DNA of 64,000 bases from Thiohalobacter thiocyanaticus (GTDB lineage: Bacteria > Pseudomonadota > Gammaproteobacteria > Thiohalobacterales > Thiohalobacteraceae): NCBI RefSeq assembly GCF_003932505.1, contig NZ_QZMU01000001.1:1364001-1428000 (forward strand), read 5' to 3'. A model generated the notes under the pieces. The model was not told the origin of the DNA. It saw only the letters and a program-made list of their open reading frames with translations, and did not search any database. Of the stretch, positions 8,756 to 18,006 are shown piece after piece. The translations under genes and the position numbers were made by a program. Every line of letters starts with the position of its first letter. Within the stretch, counting starts at the first letter, position 1.

Positions 8756-9525
8756 TGTCGTCCGATGACAAGCTCATCTCCGACGAGCATCTCAACGCCT
8801 TCATCGACAATCAGCTCGACGCCGATGAAAAGAGCCGCATCCTGGCGAGCATCAAGTCGGACAACGAGCTGAGCCACCGCGCCTGCGAGCTCAAGCGGCT
8901 GCGCGAGCTGGTCCAGCATGCCTATGAGCTGCCCTCGGTCCGACCCGAGCACGCCAGGCCCTCGCGTGCCATGCGCGGCTCGCTGCAGGCCACTGCCGCC
9001 GCCGCCCTGCTGGCCGTCGGCGGGGTGATCGGCTGGATCACGCACGGTCAGCAGTATCCCGCGACCAATTCCCTGGACGTCAAGGCCATGTATCTCGACG
9101 AGGAAAAGGCCTTCCAGACCGCCCGGGTCGATGACGCCCCGACCATCCAGGGCGGACGCAAGATCCTGCTGCACATCAGCACCGACGACCCGCAGAAGCT
9201 GGAGGATGCGCTGAATACCACCGAGCGCCTGCTCCAGACCTATCGCGCGCGCCATGTGCCGGTGGAACTGGAACTGGTGGCCAATGCCGGCGGCCTGAAC
9301 CTGCTGCGGGCCGACATCTCGCCTTTCGCCGACCGCATCGAGGATCTGCAGTTCAGGTACGAGGAACTGACCTTCTTCGCCTGCCAGACCGCCATCAATC
9401 AGATGCTGGAACGCGAACACCGCAACCAGGTCCCGCCCCTGCTGCCGCAGGCCCTGACCACCCCGAATGCGCTGGACCAGATTCTGACCCGGCTGCAGGA
9501 GGGATGGGTATATATCAGTGTGTAA
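8755..9525 (+). CDS. Putative membrane anti-sigma factor with C-terminal DsrE-like domain
   Basis: 256 residues, overlapping the sigma gene by one base, with AGGAGG at 8741. Three parts are visible. Residues 1-65 form an anti-sigma-like cytoplasmic helical domain (DEHLNAFIDNQLDADEKSRI, then a His and a Cys in LSHRACELKRL). Residues about 78-97 form one membrane segment (QATAAAALLAVGGVIGWITH). Residues 130-256 resemble the DsrE/DsrF fold: KILLHISTDDPQKLEDALN, VELELVANAGGLNLLRADIS, FFACQTAINQML with the conserved-position cysteine, and a terminal GWVYISV. The C-terminal domain would be periplasmic. Its placement suggests that it binds the sigma factor and releases it on an envelope signal. The function is inferred from architecture and synteny. 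Confidence 0.75.
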   Translation: MSSDDKLISDEHLNAFIDNQLDADEKSRILASIKSDNELSHRACELKRLRELVQHAYELPSVRPEHARPSRAMRGSLQATAAAALLAVGGVIGWITHGQQYPATNSLDVKAMYLDEEKAFQTARVDDAPTIQGGRKILLHISTDDPQKLEDALNTTERLLQTYRARHVPVELELVANAGGLNLLRADISPFADRIEDLQFRYEELTFFACQTAINQMLEREHRNQVPPLLPQALTTPNALDQILTRLQEGWVYISV

Positions 9526-9546
9526 GCGCACCGCTTCCGCGGATGG

Positions 9547-9576
9547 AAAAACGGGCCTTCGCGGCCCGTTTTTTTA
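9547..9576 (+). terminator. Intrinsic terminator of the sigma/anti-sigma operon
   Basis: ACGGGCC and GGCCCGT pair around TTCGC and are followed by seven T residues, about 25 bases after the anti-sigma stop codon. An A-run before the stem could let it act in the opposite direction too. Confidence 0.9.
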
Positions 9577-9585
9577 TGGTGGGAC

Positions 9586-9794
9586 GTCATCCCCGCGCAG
9601 GCGGGGATGACGGAAATCAGAACCCAGGTCGGGATAAGCGCCGCGTTCCCGGCAACTGCGCGGACAGCTGCCGGAAACGGGCCTGCGCCCCTTATTCCGG
9701 CTTACGGACTGTCATTGCGAGCCTGGCGAAGCAATCTCGTACAGCAGAATCAGTCGGTTAGAGATTGCCGCGTCGCTACGCTCCTCGCAATGAC
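9586..9794. repeat. Cluster of three repeat types
   Basis: A single dRS3-like palindrome (9586-9611) is followed by a segment near 9630-9705 with GGGATAAGC, CGTTCCCGGC and CCGGAAACGGGCC. That segment closely resembles 53128-53210, and weaker relatives occur near 50745 and 56215. A complete GTCATTGCGAG element follows at 9711-9794. Together they fill the gap between the sigma operon terminator and the groEL terminator; no gene is seen. Confidence 0.75.
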
Positions 9795-9826
9795 GGATAA
9801 ATCAGAGGTTCCCTGGCACCTATTCA

Positions 9827-9854
9827 TAAAAAAACCCCGCCACAAGGGCGGGGT
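9827..9854 (-). terminator. Intrinsic terminator of groESL
   Basis: On the minus strand AACCCCGCCC pairs with GCGGGGTT around TTGTG, followed by a run of T residues, about 35 bases beyond the groEL stop codon. This is a textbook Rho-independent terminator for the groES-groEL transcript. Confidence 0.9.
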
Positions 9855-9887
9855 TCTCCGTTTCTGGCGACAGCAGAACGGCCGGGC

Positions 9888-11567
<1,680 letters not shown>

Positions 11568-11593
11568 TTACGACGTCTGGTGACAGTCCGGGC

Positions 11594-11884
11594 TCAGCCC
11601 TCGATGACGGCCATCACGTCCTCTTCACGCATGACCAGCAGGTCCTGGTCCTCGACCTTGACCTCGGTACCCGAGTATTTGCCGAACAGGACCTTGTCGC
11701 CGACCTTGATGTCGAGCGGACGCAGTTCCCCGTTCTCCATGATCTTGCCGTTACCCACGGCCATGACCTCACCGCGGATGGGTTTCTCAGCTGCCGTGTC
11801 CGGGATCACGATGCCACCGGCGGTGGTGCGTTCTTCTTCCATACGTTTGATGATCACGCGATCATGCAACGGACGAATATTCAT
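11594..11884 (-). CDS. groS: Co-chaperonin GroES (10 kDa)
   Basis: 96 residues starting [18 protein letters not shown]. The mobile loop [18 protein letters not shown], the roof region and the C-terminal [19 protein letters not shown] are complete. It forms the heptameric lid on GroEL. It is the first gene of the groES-groEL operon, with AGGAGAGTGCCAG before the start codon. A perfect CIRCE inverted repeat lies 47 bases upstream. Confidence 0.99.
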   Translation of the reverse strand: MNIRPLHDRVIIKRMEEERTTAGGIVIPDTAAEKPIRGEVMAVGNGKIMENGELRPLDIKVGDKVLFGKYSGTEVKVEDQDLLVMREEDVMAVIEG

Positions 11885-11930
11885 CTGGCACTCTCCTTAA
11901 AAACCAATCTTGGTCACTGGGTTGTGAGTG

Positions 11931-11957
11931 TTAGCACTCGTTTGTAGTGAGTGCTAA
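11931..11957. promoter_or_regulatory. CIRCE operator (HrcA binding site) upstream of groES
   Basis: TTAGCACTC-N9-GAGTGCTAA with both 9-base arms matching the CIRCE consensus exactly, located in the 5' region of the groES-groEL transcript. It predicts repression by HrcA, which must be encoded elsewhere. Many gammaproteobacteria control groE through RpoH alone, so a perfect CIRCE is informative about lineage. Confidence 0.95.
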
Positions 11958-12074
11958 TAATAGCGGCGAGTATGGCAGATTCAAGGGGCAGGCGAATTAA
12001 ATTTATTATTCCATCAATAAAGTTGAGTTATTAATGTAGAACGGACCTGCCCGCGAACCAGTCACTTTAGTCCC

Positions 12075-12144
12075 GTCATCCCCGCGAAGGCGGGGATCCA
12101 GGGATCGCCGCGGCTACTGGATTCCCGCCTTCGCGGGAATGACG
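12075..12144. repeat. dRS3-like palindromic repeat pair
   Basis: Inverted pair with CCCGCGAAGGCGGG and CCCGCCTTCGCGGG cores, bounded by GTCATCC and GGAATGACGG. It lies just downstream of fxsA, between fxsA and the groES promoter region. Confidence 0.85.
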
Positions 12145-12171
12145 GAATTTAGGGTGACAGACTCGCATTTC

Positions 12172-12642
12172 TTATTCTATTGATTTATCGTCTTTTTCCT
12201 TGGTGTATTCACCTTCCAGCGTCACCGGCCCCTTGGGCTGGCCGCCGGCCCCGCCGGCACCGGGGCCGCCCGGACCGCCGCCGCCGAGCTGGCGGGCGAT
12301 CCAGGCCCGGATCAGGGCCTGGCGCAGGGGCGGGATCAGGCCGAGAAAGCCCAGGGCGTCGGTGAAAAAGCCCGGGGTGAGCAGCAGGGCGCCGCTGACC
12401 ACCAGCACCACGCCTTCCAGCATTTCCACCGCCGGCAGCTCACCGCGGGCCATGGACAGCTGCAGCCGCTGCAGGGTGGAAAAGCCCTGGTGGCGCAGCA
12501 GCAGGGCACCCAGCACAGCGGTGAACACCACCATGAAGACGGTCGGCGCGGCGCCGATCCAGCCGCCGACCTTGATCAGGAAATAGATCTCGACCAGGGG
12601 GACAGCGAGAAACAGCAGGAGCAGGACAGCAAAGGGGTTCAT
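12172..12642 (-). CDS. fxsA: FxsA family membrane protein
   Basis: 156 residues from ATG 12642; the frame extends upstream but the family sequence begins MNPFAVLLLLFLAVPLVEIY. Several hydrophobic segments follow: residues 4-22, WIGAAPTVFMVVFTAVLGAL, and the segment containing LVVSGALLLTPGFFTDALGF, which is the FxsA signature. The Gly/Pro-rich C-terminal tail and KEKDDKSIE are cytoplasmic-looking and variable in the family. E. coli FxsA overproduction relieves F exclusion of phage T7; the normal role is unknown. It is next to groESL, a frequent gammaproteobacterial neighbourhood. Confidence 0.88.
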   Translation of the reverse strand: MNPFAVLLLLFLAVPLVEIYFLIKVGGWIGAAPTVFMVVFTAVLGALLLRHQGFSTLQRLQLSMARGELPAVEMLEGVVLVVSGALLLTPGFFTDALGFLGLIPPLRQALIRAWIARQLGGGGPGGPGAGGAGGQPKGPVTLEGEYTKEKDDKSIE

Positions 12643-12749
12643 CCCGGCAACCTTAACGGATGGCCCGGGGGGCGGCAACATCCGTATTCGCTCGCTCCAG
12701 AAAGTAGGGGACAGCACCGAAAGGTGTTTTCCCAAGCCAAACAACACTC

Positions 12750-12834
12750 GTCATTGCGAGGAACGAAAGTGACGCGGCAATCTCCAACCAATTGATTCCG
12801 CAGTATGAGATTGCCACGCTTCGCTCGCAATGAC
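12750..12834. repeat. GTCATTGCGAGG-type inverted repeat element
   Basis: About 85 bases with terminal GTCATTGCGAGGAACGAAAG and CGCTCGCAATGACG and inner GCAATCTC/GAGATTGC boxes. It fills most of the fxsA-cutA intergenic region. Confidence 0.85.
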
Positions 12835-12960
12835 GTCCAGGCAAGTGTCATTCGGGACAGACCCCGTGTCCTCACTCCTCCCAATGAAATAACCCCCCGC
12901 CCTGGACCGTCCCGGTAAACAAGGGTTTCCCTCAACCACCGACTTGGTTATCTTGCCGCC

Positions 12961-13284
12961 ATGACCGAAAAATATTGCATCGTACTGGTGACCGCGCCGG
13001 AAACCGACGCCCGCAGCGTCGCCCGGGCCCTGGTGCAACAGGACCTGGCGGCCTGCGTGAACATCCTGCCCAACCTGACCTCGGTCTACCGCTGGCAGGG
13101 CGAGGTGGAGGAAGACATCGAACAGTTGCTGGTCATAAAGACCCGGCGCGATGCCCTGGAGGCCCTCAAGGCGGCCGTGGTCGAGGTCCATCCCTATGAA
13201 CTTCCTGAAATCATCGCAGTCCCAATCGTGGACGGCCTGAAAGGCTACCTGGACTGGATCGACGAGAGCGTACTGCTTCAATGA
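12961..13284 (+). CDS. cutA: Divalent-cation tolerance protein CutA
   Basis: 107 residues matching CutA1: YCIVLVTAPETDARSVARAL at the N-terminus, DLAACVNILPNLTSVYRWQG with the conserved Cys, then EVEEDIEQLLVIKTRRDALE and HPYELPEIIAVPIVDG. CutA forms a stable trimer with a ferredoxin-like fold and is linked to copper/divalent-cation tolerance; its exact biochemical role is unsettled. Its last bases overlap the dsbD start (ATGA), reproducing the cutA-dsbD operon found in enterobacteria and others. Confidence 0.96.
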   Translation: MTEKYCIVLVTAPETDARSVARALVQQDLAACVNILPNLTSVYRWQGEVEEDIEQLLVIKTRRDALEALKAAVVEVHPYELPEIIAVPIVDGLKGYLDWIDESVLLQ

Positions 13285-15557
13285 CCAAATTCCTGCACCC
13301 GGGCGCGCTGCTGCTCGCCCTGCTCCTGCCCTTTGCTGCGCACGCCTTCTGGGGCGATGACGAACTGCTCCCGGCCGACGAGGCCTTCGCCATTCAGGCC
13401 GAGATGGTCGGCCAGGACCGGGTGCGGGTAACGTGGGACATCGCCGACGATTTCTACATGTACCGCAGCCGGGTGCAGCTGCATTCGGACACCGACGGTG
13501 TCACGCTCGGCGACCCCGACTTCCCTCAGGGCAAACTCAAGCAGGATGAGACCTTCGGCGAGGTGGAGGTCTATTTCGACCGGCTCAGCGTCACCGCCCC
13601 GGTCGAGCGCGGCGCCGGCGCCCCGGAGGAATTCGTGCTGCGCGCCGTCTCCCAGGGCTGCATGGACTCGCGCGGTATCTGCTACACCCCGCACACCCAG
13701 AAGCTGACCCTGGCCCTGCCCGCCGCGGCGGACAGCGCCCCGGGCGATGCCGCCCCGCCCACCGGCGAGCAGAGCTTCGGCGGCGGCGGTTTCGGCATGG
13801 AGAGCGACCTGCTGGACGTGGACGAGGCCTTCCGGCTGGAAACCGAGGTCATCGACGGCAACACCCTGCAGGTACACTGGGAGATCGCCCCCGGTTATTA
13901 CCTCTATCGCGACAGGTTCAGTTTCGAACGGCTCGACGGCGAGGGCGTGGCGCTGGGCGAGGCCGATTTCCCCGCCGGCGAGATGAAGGATGACGAAAAC
14001 TTCGGCCGGGTGGAGGTCTATCACGACGGCGTGACCGCCACCGTCCCGCTGGAACGCACCGGCTCCGAGCCGACCGCCATCCGCCTGGCCGTCGGCTACC
14101 AGGGCTGCGCCGAGGGCCGGATCTGCTACACGCCGCAGACCCGGGAACTCGACCTCGATCTGCCCGCGGCCGCGGCCACTGTCGCGCAACTGTCCGCGGA
14201 TGATGCCGCCGGGAACGGCGGGGATGACGCCGCCCCCGTCACCGAGCAGGACCGCATCGCCGCCAGCCTGGCCAGCGGCAATACCCTGCTGGTGATCCTC
14301 ACCTTCTTCGGCTTCGGCCTGCTGCTGGCCTTCACGCCCTGCGTGTTCCCGATGATCCCCATCCTGTCCTCGATCATCGTCGGCCAGGGCGAAGACATCA
14401 CCACGCGGCGCGCCTTCGTGTTGTCACTGGTCTATGTGCTGGCCATGGCCCTGACCTACACGGTCGCCGGCGTGATCGCGGGCCTGACCGGCGAGAACCT
14501 GCAGGCCGCCTTCCAGAACCCCTGGATCCTGGGCAGCTTCGCGGTCATCTTCGTGGCCCTGTCGCTGTCCATGTTCGGCTTCTACGAGCTGCAGATCCCC
14601 AATTCCCTGCAGAGCAAGCTCAACGAGCTGAGCAACCGCCAGCAGGGCGGCACCCTCACCGGCGTGGCCATCATGGGCTTTCTCTCGGCGCTGATCGTTG
14701 GCCCCTGCGTGGCCGCGCCCCTGGCCGGCGCGCTGATCTACATCGGCCAGACCGGCGACCCCTGGCTGGGCGGCGCGGCCCTGTTCGCTCTCAGCATGGG
14801 CATGGGCGCACCGCTGCTGGCCATCGGCACCGGCGCGGGCAAGGTGCTGCCGCGCGCCGGCGACTGGATGAACGCCATCAAGGCCACCTTCGGCGTGCTG
14901 CTGCTGGCCGTGGCCATCTGGATGCTGGAGCGCATCATCCCCACCGCCGCCGCCATGCTGCTGTGGGCCGGCCTGTTCATCATCAGCGCCATCTACATGG
15001 GCGCCACCGACCGGCTGGACGTGGACGCCAGCGGCTGGCAGAAACTGCTCAAGGGTATGGGCGTACTGCTGCTGGCCTACGGCGTGATCCTGCTCATCGG
15101 CGTGGCCGCCGGCGGCCGCGATACCCTGCAGCCGCTGCGCGGGGTGGCCCTGACCGGCGGCGGTACCACCGCCCAGGCCCAGGTCCAGGGCATCGAGTTC
15201 AAAACCATCAAGAGCCTGGACGACCTGCAGCGCGAGGTTGCCGCCGCCTCGAATCAGGGTAAGAGCGTGCTGCTGGATTTCTATGCCGACTGGTGCACCG
15301 ACTGCCACCGCATGGAGAAGAACACCTTCAGCGACCCGCAGGTACAGCAGACGCTGGCCAATACCGTCACGCTCAAGGCCGACGTCACCGCCAACGACGA
15401 GATCGACAAGGAACTGCTCAAGCACTTCCGCATCCCCGGTCCGCCCAGCCTCATCCTCTATGACCGCAACGGCGAGGAACTGCGCCGCTACCGCATCATG
15501 GGCTACATGGGGCCGGAGGAGTTTGCCGCGCATGTGGGGGCGGCGTTCGGGTCGTGA
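13281..15557 (+). CDS. dsbD: Thiol:disulfide interchange protein DsbD with duplicated N-terminal domain
   Basis: 758 residues, longer than the roughly 565-600 usual for DsbD. A signal peptide (HPGALLLALLLPFAAHAF) is followed by two consecutive copies of the periplasmic alpha domain. Copy 1 (about residues 30-150) ends with QGCMDSRGICYTP. Copy 2 (about residues 180-300) ends with QGCAEGRICYTP; both keep the Cys pair. The membrane domain (about 335-610) has FTPCVFPMIPILSS and GPCVAAPLAG, the two redox cysteines. The C-terminal thioredoxin domain has DFYADWCTDCHRME. It carries electrons from cytoplasmic thioredoxin to periplasmic acceptors. Coupled to cutA by a 4-base overlap. Confidence 0.94.
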   Translation: MTKFLHPGALLLALLLPFAAHAFWGDDELLPADEAFAIQAEMVGQDRVRVTWDIADDFYMYRSRVQLHSDTDGVTLGDPDFPQGKLKQDETFGEVEVYFDRLSVTAPVERGAGAPEEFVLRAVSQGCMDSRGICYTPHTQKLTLALPAAADSAPGDAAPPTGEQSFGGGGFGMESDLLDVDEAFRLETEVIDGNTLQVHWEIAPGYYLYRDRFSFERLDGEGVALGEADFPAGEMKDDENFGRVEVYHDGVTATVPLERTGSEPTAIRLAVGYQGCAEGRICYTPQTRELDLDLPAAAATVAQLSADDAAGNGGDDAAPVTEQDRIAASLASGNTLLVILTFFGFGLLLAFTPCVFPMIPILSSIIVGQGEDITTRRAFVLSLVYVLAMALTYTVAGVIAGLTGENLQAAFQNPWILGSFAVIFVALSLSMFGFYELQIPNSLQSKLNELSNRQQGGTLTGVAIMGFLSALIVGPCVAAPLAGALIYIGQTGDPWLGGAALFALSMGMGAPLLAIGTGAGKVLPRAGDWMNAIKATFGVLLLAVAIWMLERIIPTAAAMLLWAGLFIISAIYMGATDRLDVDASGWQKLLKGMGVLLLAYGVILLIGVAAGGRDTLQPLRGVALTGGGTTAQAQVQGIEFKTIKSLDDLQREVAAASNQGKSVLLDFYADWCTDCHRMEKNTFSDPQVQQTLANTVTLKADVTANDEIDKELLKHFRIPGPPSLILYDRNGEELRRYRIMGYMGPEEFAAHVGAAFGS

Positions 15558-15581
15558 AGCGTGAGGCGCGTCATTCCTCCT

Positions 15582-15857
15582 CCGTCATCTCCGTTCTTCT
15601 CCGTCATCCCCGTTCTTCTCCGTCATCCCCGTTCTTCTCCGTCATCCCCGTTCTTCTCCGTCATCCCCGCGCAGGCGGGGATCCAGACTCCGCGGCCCCA
15701 TGGATTCCCGCCTGCGCGGGAATGACGGGTGGCGGGAATGACGGGTGGCGGGAATGACGGGTGGCGGGAATGACGGGTGGCGGGAATGACGGGTGGCGGG
15801 AATGACGGGTGGCGGGAATGACGGGTGGCGGGAATGACGGGGTGGTGGAAATGACTG
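15582..15857. repeat. Compound tandem repeats: 19-mer x4, dRS3-like pair, 16-mer x7-8
   Basis: Four direct copies of a 19-base unit (CCGTCATCCCCGTTCTTCT, the first with one change) run from 15582 to 15657. They lead directly into a dRS3-like inverted pair (15660-15726). From 15724 a 16-base unit (GACGGGTGGCGGGAAT) repeats seven times, with a degenerate eighth copy to about 15855. The 16-mer contains the end of the dRS3 palindrome, so the array probably arose by slippage from the mobile repeat. It lies between dsbD and the GIY-YIG gene; no coding is supported. Confidence 0.9.
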
Positions 15858-15915
15858 AATAGCAGGGGTGACGGAGTAGCCGCCGTTGCGGACAGCATCA
15901 CTGATCACTGTGTAA

Positions 15916-16206
15916 TCACAGCAGGTCTGAATACAGATCTCTCCACTGAGGATTCATTTCCTCAATCATCCTGAGTTTCCAGACACGCCGCCATTTCTTT
16001 ATTGCCTTCTCCCGGCGAATCGCCGCATCCATGCTTTCATGCGGTTCATACCAGACAAGCATGTCGACGCCATACATGCAGGTAAAACCTTCAACCACGT
16101 GATTACGGTGTTCCCAAACGCGCTTGACCAGGTCGGAAGTCACACCTGTGTACAGAGTTCCATTTCTTCTGCTGGCCAGGATATATACGCAGGGCTGCCT
16201 TTTCAT
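15916..16206 (-). CDS. GIY-YIG nuclease family protein
   Basis: 96 residues from ATG 16206. The YhbQ-like single-domain GIY-YIG pattern is clear: CVYILASRRNGTLYTGVTSD holds the YIL...LYTG equivalents of GIY and YIG. VKRVWEHRNHVV has the conserved Arg and His, and AAIRREKAIKKWRR carries the E-K-x-I-K-x-W-x-R motif with the metal-binding Glu. These small stand-alone proteins are widespread and often close to repeats or mobile DNA; the substrate is unknown. It sits between two repeat arrays. Confidence 0.9.
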   Translation of the reverse strand: MKRQPCVYILASRRNGTLYTGVTSDLVKRVWEHRNHVVEGFTCMYGVDMLVWYEPHESMDAAIRREKAIKKWRRVWKLRMIEEMNPQWRDLYSDLL

Positions 16207-16267
16207 TATCCAACCTCCATGTCGGATAACAATCACTGAGAAGCAAGGTGAGTGGCTCTATTCTCCC

Positions 16268-16337
16268 GTCATCCCCGCGCAGGCGGGAGTCCAGTGGCCG
16301 CGACGGTGTCTGGATCCCCGCCTGCGCGGGGATGACG
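16268..16337. repeat. dRS3-like palindromic repeat pair
   Basis: Inverted pair with GCGCAGGCGGGAGTCCAG on the left and GGATCCCCGCCTGCGCGGGG on the right. It is followed by short direct repeats of GATGACGGAGGAGG-like sequence up to about 16380. Confidence 0.85.
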
Positions 16338-16385
16338 GAGGAGGGCGGGGATGACGGAGGAGGACGGGGTGACGGAGGAGGAAAG

Positions 16386-16511
16386 TCACGCATCACGCAT
16401 CACGCATCACGCCTCATGTCTCACGTCTCACGTCTCACGTCTCACGCCTCACGCCTCACGTCTCACGCCTCACGTCTCACGTCTCACGTCTCACGCCTCA
16501 CGCCTCACGTC
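16386..16511. repeat. Heptanucleotide array (TCACGYC) x18 at the 3' end of prsR
   Basis: Eighteen consecutive 7-base units: three TCACGCA, then TCACGCC/TCACGTC variants with one TCATGTC, ending at 16511. The prsR stop codon (16505-16507) lies inside the last unit, so the array begins exactly at the gene's end. On the minus strand it would be transcribed as the prsR 3' untranslated region. Confidence 0.93.
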
Positions 16512-17863
16512 TTCAACCCATACTTCTTCAACAGGTCATACATGGTCGGCCGGCTGACGCCCAATAATTCGGCGGCCTGGGAGATCTTGCCGCCGGAGTG
16601 ATTCATGGCCCGCAGGATGGCCTGGCGTTCGGCCTGTTCGCGGATCTCGCGCAGGTCGAAACTCTGGGCGTCGTTGGCATTGTCGCCGCCGAGCTCCAGG
16701 TCGCGGGCGCTGATCTGCTTGCCCTCGGCCATGATGACGGCGCGTTTGACCCGGTTCTCCAGCTCGCGCACGTTGCCGGGCCAGTGATAGCCCTCGAGTG
16801 CTGCGATGGCATCCTTGCTGAAGCTCTTGATCTTGTTGCCGTGCTGTTCGCTGAAGCGTTCAAGGAAGGCACGCGCCAGCAGCAGCACGTCGCCGACCCG
16901 CTCGCGCAGGGGCGGTATGCGGATACTGATCTCGCTGATGCGGTAATAGAGATCCTCGCGGAAATCGTCGTCGCGGATCAGTTGCTGCAGGTCCTTGTGG
17001 GTGGCGCAGAGCACGCGCACATCGACCGGGATCTCCTTGCGTCCACCGACCCGCTCGATGGTGCGCTCCTGCAGGAAACGCAGCAGCTTGGCCTGCAGCG
17101 GCATGGGCAGATCGCCGACCTCGTCCAGGAACAGGGTGCCGCCGTGCGCGGTCTCGATCTTGCCGGGCGTGGTCTTGACGGCGCCGGTGAAGGCCCCCTT
17201 CTCGTAGCCGAACAGCTCGCTCTCCAGCAGGTTCTCGGGAATGGCGGCACAGTTGATGGCGATGAAGGGGCCGTCGTTGCGCCGGCTCAGCCCGTGCAGC
17301 GAGCGGGCCATCAGCTCCTTGCCGGTGCCGGAATCGCCGAGCACCAGCACAGAGACATCGGCCGGGGCGACCTTCTCCACCGTGCGGCAGACCTCCATCA
17401 TTTCCTCGCTGCCGGTGAGCACGCCTTCCAGCGGCGACTCCGGCCGGCGGGTATGCAGGCGGGTGTTCTCCTCCTCCAGCTCGTGCAGGCGGTAGGCGCG
17501 GTTGACGATGAAACCCAGCAGATCGGAATCGATGGGCTTGTAGAAGAAGTCGTAGGCGCCCAGTCCGACCGCACGCAGGGCGTTTTCGCGTTCATTGTTG
17601 CCCGTGACCACGATCACCTTGGTCTCGGGGTAGTCGTTGAGCACCTGCTCCAGGGTGGCGAAGCCCTCGCTGGTCCCGCCGTCGTCCGGCGGCAGCCCCA
17701 GATCCAGTGTCATCACGGGAAAGGGATGTTTCCTGAGTTCGGCCAGCGCGGCCTCGCGGTCACCGGCAATGATGACTTCGTAGTCGTCAAAACACCATTT
17801 GAGCTGTGTCTGGAGTCCGGGATCGTCTTCAACAACCAGTAGTTTCTTGGATTCGTCCGTCAT
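16505..17863 (-). CDS. prsR: PEP-CTERM/exosortase system sigma-54 response regulator PrsR
   Basis: 452 residues. The N-terminal receiver has [16 protein letters not shown] and [13 protein letters not shown] with the phospho-acceptor Asp near residue 54. The AAA+ domain (about 150-375) has [16 protein letters not shown] (Walker A), the sigma-54 contact loop [10 protein letters not shown] and [13 protein letters not shown] (Walker B). The C-terminal Fis-type helix-turn-helix ends [20 protein letters not shown]. Receiver details such as [13 protein letters not shown] match the PrsR group associated with exosortase A. It would activate sigma-54 promoters of exopolysaccharide and PEP-CTERM genes after phosphorylation by PrsK. 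It lies 143 bases downstream of prsK, separated by a repeat element. Confidence 0.93.
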   Translation of the reverse strand: MTDESKKLLVVEDDPGLQTQLKWCFDDYEVIIAGDREAALAELRKHPFPVMTLDLGLPPDDGGTSEGFATLEQVLNDYPETKVIVVTGNNERENALRAVGLGAYDFFYKPIDSDLLGFIVNRAYRLHELEEENTRLHTRRPESPLEGVLTGSEEMMEVCRTVEKVAPADVSVLVLGDSGTGKELMARSLHGLSRRNDGPFIAINCAAIPENLLESELFGYEKGAFTGAVKTTPGKIETAHGGTLFLDEVGDLPMPLQAKLLRFLQERTIERVGGRKEIPVDVRVLCATHKDLQQLIRDDDFREDLYYRISEISIRIPPLRERVGDVLLLARAFLERFSEQHGNKIKSFSKDAIAALEGYHWPGNVRELENRVKRAVIMAEGKQISARDLELGGDNANDAQSFDLREIREQAERQAILRAMNHSGGKISQAAELLGVSRPTMYDLLKKYGLKT

Positions 17864-17915
17864 TCGGCGTCCTGTTATTATCTATTGGGAATCCCTGATC
17901 AATTCAGATAGTCCT

Positions 17916-18000
17916 GTCATTGCGAGCGTAGCGAAGCAATCTCGTAACGCAGAATCAGCCAGTTAGAGATTGCCGCGGCGCTGCGCGCCTCGCAAAGACG
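17916..18000. repeat. GTCATTGCGAGC-type inverted repeat element
   Basis: About 85 bases from GTCATTGCGAGCGTAGCGAA to CGCCTCGCAAAGACG; the right end has one change (CAAAG for CAATG). It lies between prsK and prsR. Confidence 0.85.
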
Positions 18001-18006
18001 GACTAA

